From the NCBI GenBank assembly GCA_963704835.1, contig CAVPHW010000004.1, positions 106,953-170,952 on the forward strand: DNA of 64,000 nucleotides, written 5' to 3'. The position numbers and the translations under genes were made by a program. Positions 46,319-53,672 of this stretch are shown piece by piece (positions within the stretch are counted from its first letter, which is position 1; every line of letters starts with the position of its first letter). Source of the DNA: GCA-2746605 sp963704835. Its GTDB lineage: Bacteria > Bacteroidota > Ignavibacteria > Ignavibacteriales > Melioribacteraceae. The notes beneath the pieces are model-generated. The model did not search any database, had not been told where the DNA came from, and saw only the letters and a program-made list of their open reading frames with translations.

Positions 46319-47307
46319 ATAAATTTGAATATGCACAACCTAAAACTATACAAGAGGCATTTCAGTATTTAGAAGAACCAGGTTCTGTGATAAAAGCAGG
46401 TGGTATTGATCTTTTGGATTTGATGAAAGAAGATTTACTTTCTCCCAATCGATTAGTTAATATTAATAATATTACTGAGCTTAATTTTATCAGAGAAAAT
46501 GAGGATGGTAATATCAGTATTGGACCTAATGTTACGTTAAGTGAATTGGCTGAGTATGGTATTATTTCCAAATATTTCCCTTCATTAAGAGAAACCGCTC
46601 GATTAATAGCAACGCCACAAGTACGTAATACCGCAACAATCGCTGGCAATCTCTGTCAGAAGCCTAGGTGCTGGTATTATAGAAGCATTGATTTTAATTG
46701 TTCTCGAAAAAGTGGAACAAATTGTTTTGCTTTATTTGGAGAAAATAAATACCATGCCATTCTTGGCGCGCAAGATGGCTGTGCGATAGTTCATCCCTCT
46801 GGAACTGCAGTTGTGTTATTGTCTTTGAATGCCCAATTAGTTATTACAGATGGTAAAAATGAAAAACGTGTAGGATTAGACAAGTTTTATGTAGAGCCGG
46901 TAAAAGATATAACAAAAGAGAATATACTTAGTAAAAATGAAATTATTACTGAGATTATTATTCCAAATGAAATGAAAAGTTATAAAACTCATTATATTAA
47001 ATTAAAAGAAAAACAATCTTTTGATTGGCCGTTAGCTGATGTAGCTGTGTCATTAAAAATGAATGGAACGAAGTGTGAAGAAGCTAATGTGATTTTGGGT
47101 TCTGCTGCACCAATTCCATGGAAATCTAAAGAAGCAGAATTTGAACTTGTTGGTAAAATCATCACAAAAGAATTGGCGCGAAAAGCTGGTGAAGCTAGTA
47201 TGGATGAAGCTTACCCGTTGGAACATAATAAATATAAAATCCGTTTATTCAAGACTATTGTTTATCGGGCGATTTGTGAGACAGTTGGAATTAATCCTTA
47301 TATATAA
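46315..47307 (+). CDS. FAD and [4Fe-4S] subunit of aldehyde/xanthine oxidoreductase (PaoB-like)
   Basis: A 330-residue flavoprotein of the CoxM/XdhB family. The FAD-binding segments are VIKAGGIDLLDLMKEDL and RNTATIAGNLCQ. After this it has an insertion with five cysteines (114, 119, 129, 137, 156): QKPRCWYYRSIDFNC, SGTNCFALF and QDGCAIVHPSG. This insertion is the mark of the PaoB/4-HBCR-like group, whose FAD subunit holds an extra [4Fe-4S] cluster; ordinary XdhB lacks it. It supports an aldehyde oxidoreductase of the periplasmic PaoABC type. It starts inside the stop of the Moco subunit gene. Confidence 0.92.
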   Translation: MNKFEYAQPKTIQEAFQYLEEPGSVIKAGGIDLLDLMKEDLLSPNRLVNINNITELNFIRENEDGNISIGPNVTLSELAEYGIISKYFPSLRETARLIATPQVRNTATIAGNLCQKPRCWYYRSIDFNCSRKSGTNCFALFGENKYHAILGAQDGCAIVHPSGTAVVLLSLNAQLVITDGKNEKRVGLDKFYVEPVKDITKENILSKNEIITEIIIPNEMKSYKTHYIKLKEKQSFDWPLADVAVSLKMNGTKCEEANVILGSAAPIPWKSKEAEFELVGKIITKELARKAGEASMDEAYPLEHNKYKIRLFKTIVYRAICETVGINPYI

Positions 47308-47316
47308 AGGAGAGTT

Positions 47317-47526
47317 ATGCAACAAATTATTAACTCGGAGTGCAAATATTTAAAAACTAAAAAATCATTTATGCACACTGTTAATGATTCAGAAAGCTGG
47401 AGAACTAATAAATCCAGTACTAGTCAATACTGGTGTACTAAAACTATGGGAGTTACTGGACCTGATGATGGGCATGTTCAACCTGAACAGTGCCAAGGGC
47501 ATCGCAAATGTTTTGTAACAAATTAG
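47317..47526 (+). CDS. Small four-cysteine protein at the end of the molybdenum hydroxylase operon
   Basis: 69 residues, not recognised. An excellent AAAGGAGAG stands 2-3 bases before its ATG, and the gene begins 9 bases after the FAD-subunit stop, so it is very probably translated. It is hydrophilic, with no signal peptide or membrane segment, and has Cys9, Cys40, Cys59 and Cys65. Segments SQYWCTKTMGVTGPDDG and PEQCQGHRKCF look like a metal- or thiol-binding site. It stands where E. coli has the Moco chaperone gene paoD, but shows no resemblance to PaoD/XdhC. Confidence 0.7.
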   Translation: MQQIINSECKYLKTKKSFMHTVNDSESWRTNKSSTSQYWCTKTMGVTGPDDGHVQPEQCQGHRKCFVTN

Positions 47527-47667
47527 TTTAGTTAATTTTAAATGACTTTGAATTTAAAGCTTCAATTAGCAATCTATAAGTTGTACCTTTCATATAATTC
47601 GCTTTGGGTTTCTTTTGGTCGACCATTTCATGTTAGTGCTTCATTAAATGCATCTTCTAAATCAAAT

Positions 47668-48057
47668 TTATTTTGGTTCAATTAAATCAAAAAGATTTCC
47701 GTACAAATCAGAAAATACCGCAACAGTACCATATTTTTCATATCTGGGTTGTTCAATAAACTTAACGCCATTCTTTGTGTACAATTTATAATCTCGTTCA
47801 AAATTATCGGTATGAATAAATAAAAATACTCTGCCACCGGTCTGGTTCCCAATTCTACTTTTTTGCTCATCATTAACTGCTACAGCAAGTAACAAACAAG
47901 TTTCACTTTTCCCCGGAGGTGATACAAGAACCCATCTTTTTGTTTCACTCAATTTAATATCTTGGACAAGACTAAAATTTAATATATTGGTGTAGAATTC
48001 AATTGCTCTGTCATAATTATCAACAACAAGAGTAACGTTTACTAATTTTTGATTCAT
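47668..48057 (-). CDS. VOC-superfamily (glyoxalase/bleomycin-resistance-like) protein
   Basis: 129 residues, a single VOC domain: NVTLVVDNYDRAIEFYTNIL at the start with the beta-alpha-beta pattern, RVFLFIHTDNFERDYKLY in the second half and AVFSDLYGNLFDLIEP at the end, with the usual C-terminal Glu ligand. Possible roles are glyoxalase-like lyase, dioxygenase or resistance protein; none is decided by the sequence. It is last in a four-gene minus-strand cluster, 23 bases after a GNAT gene. Confidence 0.88.
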   Translation of the reverse strand: MNQKLVNVTLVVDNYDRAIEFYTNILNFSLVQDIKLSETKRWVLVSPPGKSETCLLLAVAVNDEQKSRIGNQTGGRVFLFIHTDNFERDYKLYTKNGVKFIEQPRYEKYGTVAVFSDLYGNLFDLIEPK

Positions 48058-48080
48058 TTAATTATTTCCAATAACATTTT

Positions 48081-48647
48081 TTAAATATCTGATTCAATAA
48101 GAGAGTAAATAATACTATCTAGGAACTCACCATTAAATAAAAAATTTTCTCTAAAGTGTGCTTCCTTAATAAAGCCCTTTCTCTCAAGCAACTGTCTTGA
48201 GTTTTTGTTATTCTTATTAACATTTGCCTCAATACTATGAATGCCTAAATCTTTAAACCCGAATTGTACCAATCTATCTAACGTTTCCTTCATAAAGCCG
48301 CTACCCCAATATTTTGGTTTTAAGGCATATCCAATTTCTGCTCTACAATGATCAGGAATCATTCTCCAAAATCCAAAATAGCCAATAAATACATTTGTTG
48401 ATTTCTCAACCAGAGCCCAATTTATCCCACTCATATTTTTATAGGACTCATGCAAAGATGAAATCCATTCTTCAGAGTCTTTTATGGATTTGTGTTTTGC
48501 CATATCCAAATATCGCGTTACTTCATCATCCGATCTCATCAAAAATATATCAGATGCATCCTCAATCTTGAATTCTCTGTAAAGCAATCTTTCACTTTCC
48601 AGGCAGGGGAAAGTAGTAAAAACATTTTCGTTAATTTTTATATTCAT
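48081..48647 (-). CDS. GNAT N-acetyltransferase, RimJ/RimL type
   Basis: 188 residues of the Acetyltransf_3 family. LESERLLYREFKIEDASDIF opens the fold, IGYFGFWRMIPDHCRAEIGY covers beta 4-5, and KPKYWGSGFMKETLDRLVQF is the acetyl-CoA pyrophosphate loop. NKNNKNSRQLLERKGFIKEA is the C-terminal motif. It probably acetylates an N-terminus or small amine. It overlaps the cupin gene upstream by 4 bases. Confidence 0.92.
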   Translation of the reverse strand: MNIKINENVFTTFPCLESERLLYREFKIEDASDIFLMRSDDEVTRYLDMAKHKSIKDSEEWISSLHESYKNMSGINWALVEKSTNVFIGYFGFWRMIPDHCRAEIGYALKPKYWGSGFMKETLDRLVQFGFKDLGIHSIEANVNKNNKNSRQLLERKGFIKEAHFRENFLFNGEFLDSIIYSLIESDI

Positions 48648-48994
48648 CTGTGTCCCAAAAACTCCCCATCAATAATTAATAATTTTACTCCGTTTTCTGA
48701 AACTGAGCGGTGAGAACTTAACTCATCAGAAACAACATATGTCATGCCTTTGGACACAATAAACTTTTCACCATCTTCCATTTCGCTGATAAATTCACCT
48801 TCTAAGCAATGAACTATGTGTCCTTTCTTGCACCAATGATCAGCAATATAGCCTTTGGAATATTCAACAATTCTAACACGTAAACCTTCAAATTGTGTGG
48901 TCTGCCAATATGCAACACCGGTTTCCCCTTTGTGTTCTGTCATGGGAATATTTGTCCAATCTATTGATTGAAAGGAGATATTACTTGTGCTCAT
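48644..48994 (-). CDS. Small cupin-fold protein with DHWC motif
   Basis: 116 residues, a single cupin barrel. YIADHWCKKGHIVHCLEGEF holds the histidines and Glu of cupin motif 1, and KFIVSKGMTYVVSDELSSHR motif 2. The ADHWC sequence is characteristic of a small cupin family of unknown function. It is coupled by 4-base overlaps to a GNAT gene on each side, so a joint function, for example modifying or sensing a small metabolite, is plausible. Confidence 0.8.
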   Translation of the reverse strand: MSTSNISFQSIDWTNIPMTEHKGETGVAYWQTTQFEGLRVRIVEYSKGYIADHWCKKGHIVHCLEGEFISEMEDGEKFIVSKGMTYVVSDELSSHRSVSENGVKLLIIDGEFLGHR

Positions 48995-49497
48995 GATTTA
49001 TATTCGCTTTCTAAAATTGAATAAACTCTTTGAGATCGGTATCCAGTTTCAGTTTTAAATTTATCTCTTAACAGACCTTCTTGTAAAAATCCTTCTGATT
49101 CATATAATTTATATGCTCTTTCATTGTCGTCATAAACATCTAACCACAACCTGTGAATTTTTAATTTTTCGAAGCATAGGATTTTTACTAATTGCAGAGC
49201 CTCTCTTCCAAATCCAGAACCTTTTTCATTTATTGTAATTCTCCTAAGTTCTAATGAATTATGTATTCCTTCGAAACCAAACAACAGCATATGTCCAACA
49301 AGATTATCATTATCCAGCCGTCTAATTGATAAGTGAATACAATCGCCATCATCCAAAAGTGCTAAGTGTTTTTCTTTTGTATAACTATTTACAAATTGGT
49401 AATTAGAAATCTCAAATTCCATCACTTTATTAATATCTGACTCAATAGTATTTATGAGTTTAATTTTATTTCCGCTGAGATTTACGTTCATCTGCAT
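48991..49497 (-). CDS. GNAT N-acetyltransferase
   Basis: 168 residues. LVGHMLLFGFEGIHNSLELR and NEKGSGFGREALQLVKILCF contain the acetyl-CoA loop (GSGFGREA), and DVYDDNERAYKLYESEGF the C-terminal motif. It is first of the four-gene minus-strand cluster; its stop overlaps the cupin start by 4 bases. Two ATGs lie six bases apart (49497, 49491), and which is used is uncertain. Substrate unknown. Confidence 0.9.
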   Translation of the reverse strand: MQMNVNLSGNKIKLINTIESDINKVMEFEISNYQFVNSYTKEKHLALLDDGDCIHLSIRRLDNDNLVGHMLLFGFEGIHNSLELRRITINEKGSGFGREALQLVKILCFEKLKIHRLWLDVYDDNERAYKLYESEGFLQEGLLRDKFKTETGYRSQRVYSILESEYKS

Positions 49498-49804
49498 TCC
49501 AATTGTATTTTATTCCTTCAGTATTTTGTTCAGCATTTTATATTAATTTTGTTTATTTAACACAAATGTTAAGTTATAAAATATCAATTATGTAGTGAAA
49601 AAAAAATATTCATTTTCCTATTCTCTAAGCTTAAGTCAAAAAGTAAATTAAAATGCAAATGCTTTATAGTAATTGTAAGTAAAGTAAATATTATAGTATT
49701 ATTGCAAATCAATTAGTTTAATAGAATTATGAGAGATAGACTTAAATATAGAAGCATATTTAGTTTCACTTCGTAAAAGATATTTATAAGGAAAAAAACG
49801 AAAA
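49498..49804. other. 307-base divergent intergenic region
   Basis: An AT-rich gap between the GNAT cluster (minus) and the Gfo/Idh/MocA gene (plus). It must contain two promoters; several TATAAT-like boxes occur but none is decisive. No ORF of known family, RNA gene or strong hairpin is visible. Confidence 0.5.
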
Positions 49805-50815
49805 ATGAATAATGAACGAATTTTAAAATGGGGAATAATTGGGGCTGGAATAATTGCAAATAAAATGGCTGAAACTCTAAAAATAGTTCCAAATAATCTT
49901 CTGCATGCTGTGGCGTCTAAAACACCTTCTAAGGCAAAAATATTTGCTGATAAGCATGGTATTAAAAATGCTTATAGTTATCAAGAGATTGTAAGCTGTA
50001 AAGAAATTGATATAATATATGTAGCTACCACTCATAATTTTCATTTTGAAAATGCTAAACTAGCTTTGGAACATGGAAAGCATGTTTTGCTAGAAAAGGC
50101 ATTTACAGTAAATGCAAAAGAAGCACGAGAACTTGTACGCATTGCACGAGAAAAAAATCTTTTTTTAATGGAAGCCATTTGGACAAGATTTCTACCAAGT
50201 GTGAAGTTGCTAAAAGAAATAATTAGAAACAATGAAATTGGAGAGGTAAAGCAAGTTAGTATTTCCTATGGTAGTTTTGTCGGGCCAGATTATGAACAAA
50301 GGCTTAAAGATCCTTCATTAGCTGGCGGTGTTAGTTTGGATATGGGAATTTATCCAATTTCCTTTGTTTGTTATATACTTGGTGAACTTCCAACGGATAT
50401 TAAATCCATGACGCGATTTGGTGAAATGGGTGCGGATGAAACATCAAATTATATGTTTCAATTTCCATCTAAATGTTTTACTACTATTTGTACAAGTTAT
50501 AATCTTAAGATGACAAATGAGGCAATATTTTATGGTTCCAAAGGATATATATCTTTCCCTGAATTTAGGGCGGGGGAACAATTTACTATCTTTAAACATG
50601 ATGGGACAAATGAAATAAAGGAAACGAAAGAGGTGATTGAAAAGAATCATGAAAATGGATTTATTTATCAGGTAGAAGAAGTAGCTAATTGTATTAGGGA
50701 AGGGAAGTTGGAAAGTAAAATAATTCCCTTAGATGAGACTGTAGGAATTTTAGAAATGATTGATAAGATGAGAGCTGAATGGGGTTTTGTTTATCCATTT
50801 GAAAAATTAACTTAA
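49805..50815 (+). CDS. Gfo/Idh/MocA-family oxidoreductase
   Basis: 336 residues. The Rossmann motif WGIIGAGIIANKMAETLK is at the N-terminus. The family signature is HGKHVLLEKAFTVNAKEARE, with the EKA(F) Lys, and the C-terminal alpha/beta domain includes AGGVSLDMGIYPISFVCYIL. Closest in style to the dimeric dihydrodiol dehydrogenase/sugar oxidoreductase branch. NAD(P)-dependent sugar or cyclitol oxidation is likely; the substrate is unknown. It stands alone. Confidence 0.92.
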   Translation: MNNERILKWGIIGAGIIANKMAETLKIVPNNLLHAVASKTPSKAKIFADKHGIKNAYSYQEIVSCKEIDIIYVATTHNFHFENAKLALEHGKHVLLEKAFTVNAKEARELVRIAREKNLFLMEAIWTRFLPSVKLLKEIIRNNEIGEVKQVSISYGSFVGPDYEQRLKDPSLAGGVSLDMGIYPISFVCYILGELPTDIKSMTRFGEMGADETSNYMFQFPSKCFTTICTSYNLKMTNEAIFYGSKGYISFPEFRAGEQFTIFKHDGTNEIKETKEVIEKNHENGFIYQVEEVANCIREGKLESKIIPLDETVGILEMIDKMRAEWGFVYPFEKLT

Positions 50816-50930
50816 ATATTAGATTAAGATATTTGTGTAAGTGTTTTAGAACCTTTACTTTCTCGTCATTTCATATTGATGACAATTATCGGATTATTTC
50901 AATAAACTCTACATAGAATTTTCTAAAGAA

Positions 50931-52015
50931 TTACTCTCTAAACTTAAACCCTAAATCGCCGAGTAACAATTTAGCTGATTCTGCTATTTCTTTAGAAGAA
51001 AATGAGAGTCGGAATGTGCCTCCATTGCCTTCTCTAATTTTTAATAGTTCTATATCTTTAATATTAATATTTGCTTCGTAGAGTTTTGTGGAAATTTTAC
51101 TGATAACACCTGGTTCATCTTTAACGAAAATAAACACATCGTGAACGGGAGTTAGAAAACCTTTGCTATTTTTTGGTATTTCATCCCTTCTTTCTCTAGC
51201 TAGACTAAAATATTCTGCTAATGAGGTTATATCTTTATTTGAGATCCAATTTTTAACATTTTTAAGCTCGTATTCAAATTCATCAAGTGCTGTTAATATT
51301 TGGTTCTTATTTCTATTAATTACTGAGTCCCAGATATTAAAATCACTGGAGGCAATTCTTGTCATATCTCTAAAACCGCCGGCAGCTAAATCTAAAAAAT
51401 TATAATCGTTGGTTTTAAGTCCGGCTGTATTAACTAATGTAACTGCCAACAATTGTGGCAGGTGACTTACACTCGCTGCAATTACATCGTGTTGCTTTGC
51501 CGGAATGTATAATATGTTTGCTCCAAGTAGTTCAATAATTTTTCTAAAATCTTTATACTGAGATTTTTGTTTAAGGTCTTCGGTAACAATGTAAACGGCA
51601 TTTTCAAATAAAAGCGGATCAGAATTATCAAATCCTCCTAGTTCTTTTCCGCTCATTGGATGTCCGCCAATGTAACTTCCTTTACTGTGTAATTTTTTCC
51701 CATTCTTTTTGGAAAACTAATTTCACTCCTGATACATCAGTAAGAATAGTTCCTTCCTTTAGTATTGGGAGCAATTGTTTTAAAGAATTTTATATTTGTT
51801 TCTAGTGGGAGACATAAAAAGATTAAGTCAGATTCAATTGCACTTTCCGGATTTTCAAGTGTGATATCAATTACTTTTTGTTCTTTTGCTTTTTTTAAAA
51901 CTGATGGATCATCATATGCAGAAATTAAAAAATTTCGCTCGCTATTCTTTAGCGCTTTTGCAATTGACCCACCTATTAGGCCAAGACCAATTATTGATAT
52001 GTTTTTGATTTTCAT
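50931..52015 (-). CDS. tyrA: Prephenate dehydrogenase with ACT domain, frame broken twice
   Basis: TyrA, about 360 residues when repaired, makes 4-hydroxyphenylpyruvate for tyrosine. It starts ISIIGLGLIGGSIAKALKN (NAD motif) and keeps frame to about 51781. Removing one base at the T4 run 51778-51781 gives KFFKQLLPILKEGTILTDVS. Removing one at the T6 run 51693-51698 gives QKEWEKLHSKGSYIGGHPMS (plus-strand runs; A-runs in the gene). The rest is intact: GGHPMSGKELGGF, FRDMTRIASSDFNIWDSVI and a C-terminal ACT domain (VFIFVKDEPGVISKISTKL) for tyrosine feedback. It follows aroF in an aromatic amino acid operon. Confidence 0.9.
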
Positions 52016-52024
52016 TTATAAAAA

Positions 52025-53038
52025 CTAAATAGTTTTGCCAATTGCATTAGCTATTGCACGTAACTCATTCATTAATCCTAAATATGTATCGGGTAAAAGC
52101 GCTTGAGGTCCATCAGACAAAGCGTTCTCCGGGTCATGATGAATTTCAATCATAAGAGCATCTGCACCGGCTGCAACTGAAGCTCTAGCCATCGGTGGAA
52201 CCTGGTCGCTTATTCCTGTTGCATGAGATGGATCTGCTACAACAGATAAATGGCTTTTTTTATGAACAATTGGAATCGCAGAAAGATCAAAAGTATTTCT
52301 TGTATAAGGTTCAAAAGTTCTAATTCCTCTTTCACAAAGTAAAACATTTTTGTTTCCACCAGCTAAAATATACTCAGCGGACATTAACCATTCTTCAATA
52401 GTTGCTGCTAATCCGCGTTTTATCATCACAGGTGTATTAGTAGTTGAGAGTTCCTTTAATAGTGAAAAATTTTGCATATTTCTAGCACCAAGCTGAAAAA
52501 TATCAGTATACTCTGCAATTAATTCTATTTGATCAATTTGCATAACTTCAGTAATTACTAGAAGACCAAATTCATCTGCAGCTCTTCTCATTATTTTTAA
52601 TCCGGGCTCGCCCATACCTTGAAAAGAATAGGGAGATGAACGGGGTTTGAAAGCACCGCCTCGTAAAATTTTCGCACCCGATTTAGCAACAATTTCGGCT
52701 AACTTAAACATTTGTTCTTCACTTTCAACTGAGCAAGGTCCTGCCATTACAGCAATATTATCTCCACCAATTTCTACATCCTTAATTTTGATTATAGTTT
52801 TCTCTTCTTTAAAGCTTTTACTTGCTAATTTGAATGGCGAAGTTACTCTATAAACATCTGCAACGCCTTCTAGTATTTTAACCTTTCTTGTATCAAAGCC
52901 CGGTTGAACTCCAATTGCTCCTAAAATTGTCCGTTGAACACCAGCTGATTCATGAACTTGAAAACCAAAATCTTCAAGGTGTGTTTTAATATTATTTATC
53001 TGTTCTTTAGTAGCATTATTTTCAAGAATTATAACCAT
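52025..53038 (-). CDS. aroF: 3-deoxy-7-phosphoheptulonate synthase, type I-beta with regulatory domain
   Basis: DAHP synthase of 337 residues, first step of the shikimate pathway. The N-terminal ~70 residues are the ferredoxin-like regulatory domain (DFGFQVHESAGVQRTILGAI). The barrel has NIAVMAGPCSVESEEQMFKL, RGGAFKPRSSPYSFQGMGEP, LLCERGIRTFEPYTRNTFDL, VVADPSHATGISDQVPPMAR, and EIHHDPENALSDGPQAL, the last with metal and phosphate ligands. tyrA follows 9 bases on. The N-terminal domain usually gives tyrosine or phenylalanine inhibition. Confidence 0.95.
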   Translation of the reverse strand: MVIILENNATKEQINNIKTHLEDFGFQVHESAGVQRTILGAIGVQPGFDTRKVKILEGVADVYRVTSPFKLASKSFKEEKTIIKIKDVEIGGDNIAVMAGPCSVESEEQMFKLAEIVAKSGAKILRGGAFKPRSSPYSFQGMGEPGLKIMRRAADEFGLLVITEVMQIDQIELIAEYTDIFQLGARNMQNFSLLKELSTTNTPVMIKRGLAATIEEWLMSAEYILAGGNKNVLLCERGIRTFEPYTRNTFDLSAIPIVHKKSHLSVVADPSHATGISDQVPPMARASVAAGADALMIEIHHDPENALSDGPQALLPDTYLGLMNELRAIANAIGKTI

Positions 53039-53054
53039 TGAATTTCATCCTTTT

Positions 53055-53672
53055 TTAATCGTGGTATATTTTTTCACCAGCTGTTATTTTCAAATCTAAA
53101 AAATCTTCTTGCGATGGAATAGCACATGAATAATCAGCACTATAAGCACAATATGGATTAAAAGCTAAATTAAAATCAATTGAATAAATATGATCTTTAT
53201 TTGGGTTTAGTTCAAATGATAAATATCTACCAACACCATATGATTCATTGTTGGTTGTTCTATCTGTGAACCAAATACTATAATAAACTGAACTGTCCTG
53301 TCCAACATTTGCATATAAATTCAATCTATAATCTTTACTGTCTTTGTTGAACGAAAGATAGCCAAATCTTAATGCAGATCTTTCTTCTCCTTTTGTCCCG
53401 AATATTGGGATATATTTTTGGTCATCATAAGCTGTAATTTTACTTTTAAACACAAATGATGGATCAACATCAAAATAATTTAGACCATTAAAAGAAATTT
53501 TACCTTTATAATTAAACGGAGAATTTGGGTCATCTTTCATCCATTCATCTGTTATCTCTCTATTTTCTTCAATCATTTTTATATACTCTTTTTCTTCAGG
53601 AGTATAATTATTACATGAAACTGAAAGAATTGAGACAAGTGCAGCAACAACAATTAACAAAAAATTTTTCAT
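53055..53672 (-). CDS. DUF1684 lipoprotein
   Basis: 205 residues. A lipoprotein signal (LVSILSVSCNN, Cys at about 20) is followed by a DUF1684 domain: SPFNYKGKISFNGLNYF at the start, YGVGRYLSFELNP in the middle and the family hallmark DFNLAFNPYCAYSADYSCAI with C-terminal ITAGEK. The domain's function is not known. It starts in an ATGA overlap with the mutS stop and precedes aroF by 16 bases, so its place in the operon appears incidental. Confidence 0.88.
   Translation of the reverse strand: MKNFLLIVVAALVSILSVSCNNYTPEEKEYIKMIEENREITDEWMKDDPNSPFNYKGKISFNGLNYFDVDPSFVFKSKITAYDDQKYIPIFGTKGEERSALRFGYLSFNKDSKDYRLNLYANVGQDSSVYYSIWFTDRTTNNESYGVGRYLSFELNPNKDHIYSIDFNLAFNPYCAYSADYSCAIPSQEDFLDLKITAGEKIYHD

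Noticed and set aside
50931..52015. Two separate genes (NAD-binding fragment and ACT-domain protein) at the tyrA locus
   Set aside because: Removing two single bases from homopolymer runs gives one continuous prephenate dehydrogenase with the linking GGHPMSG segment.
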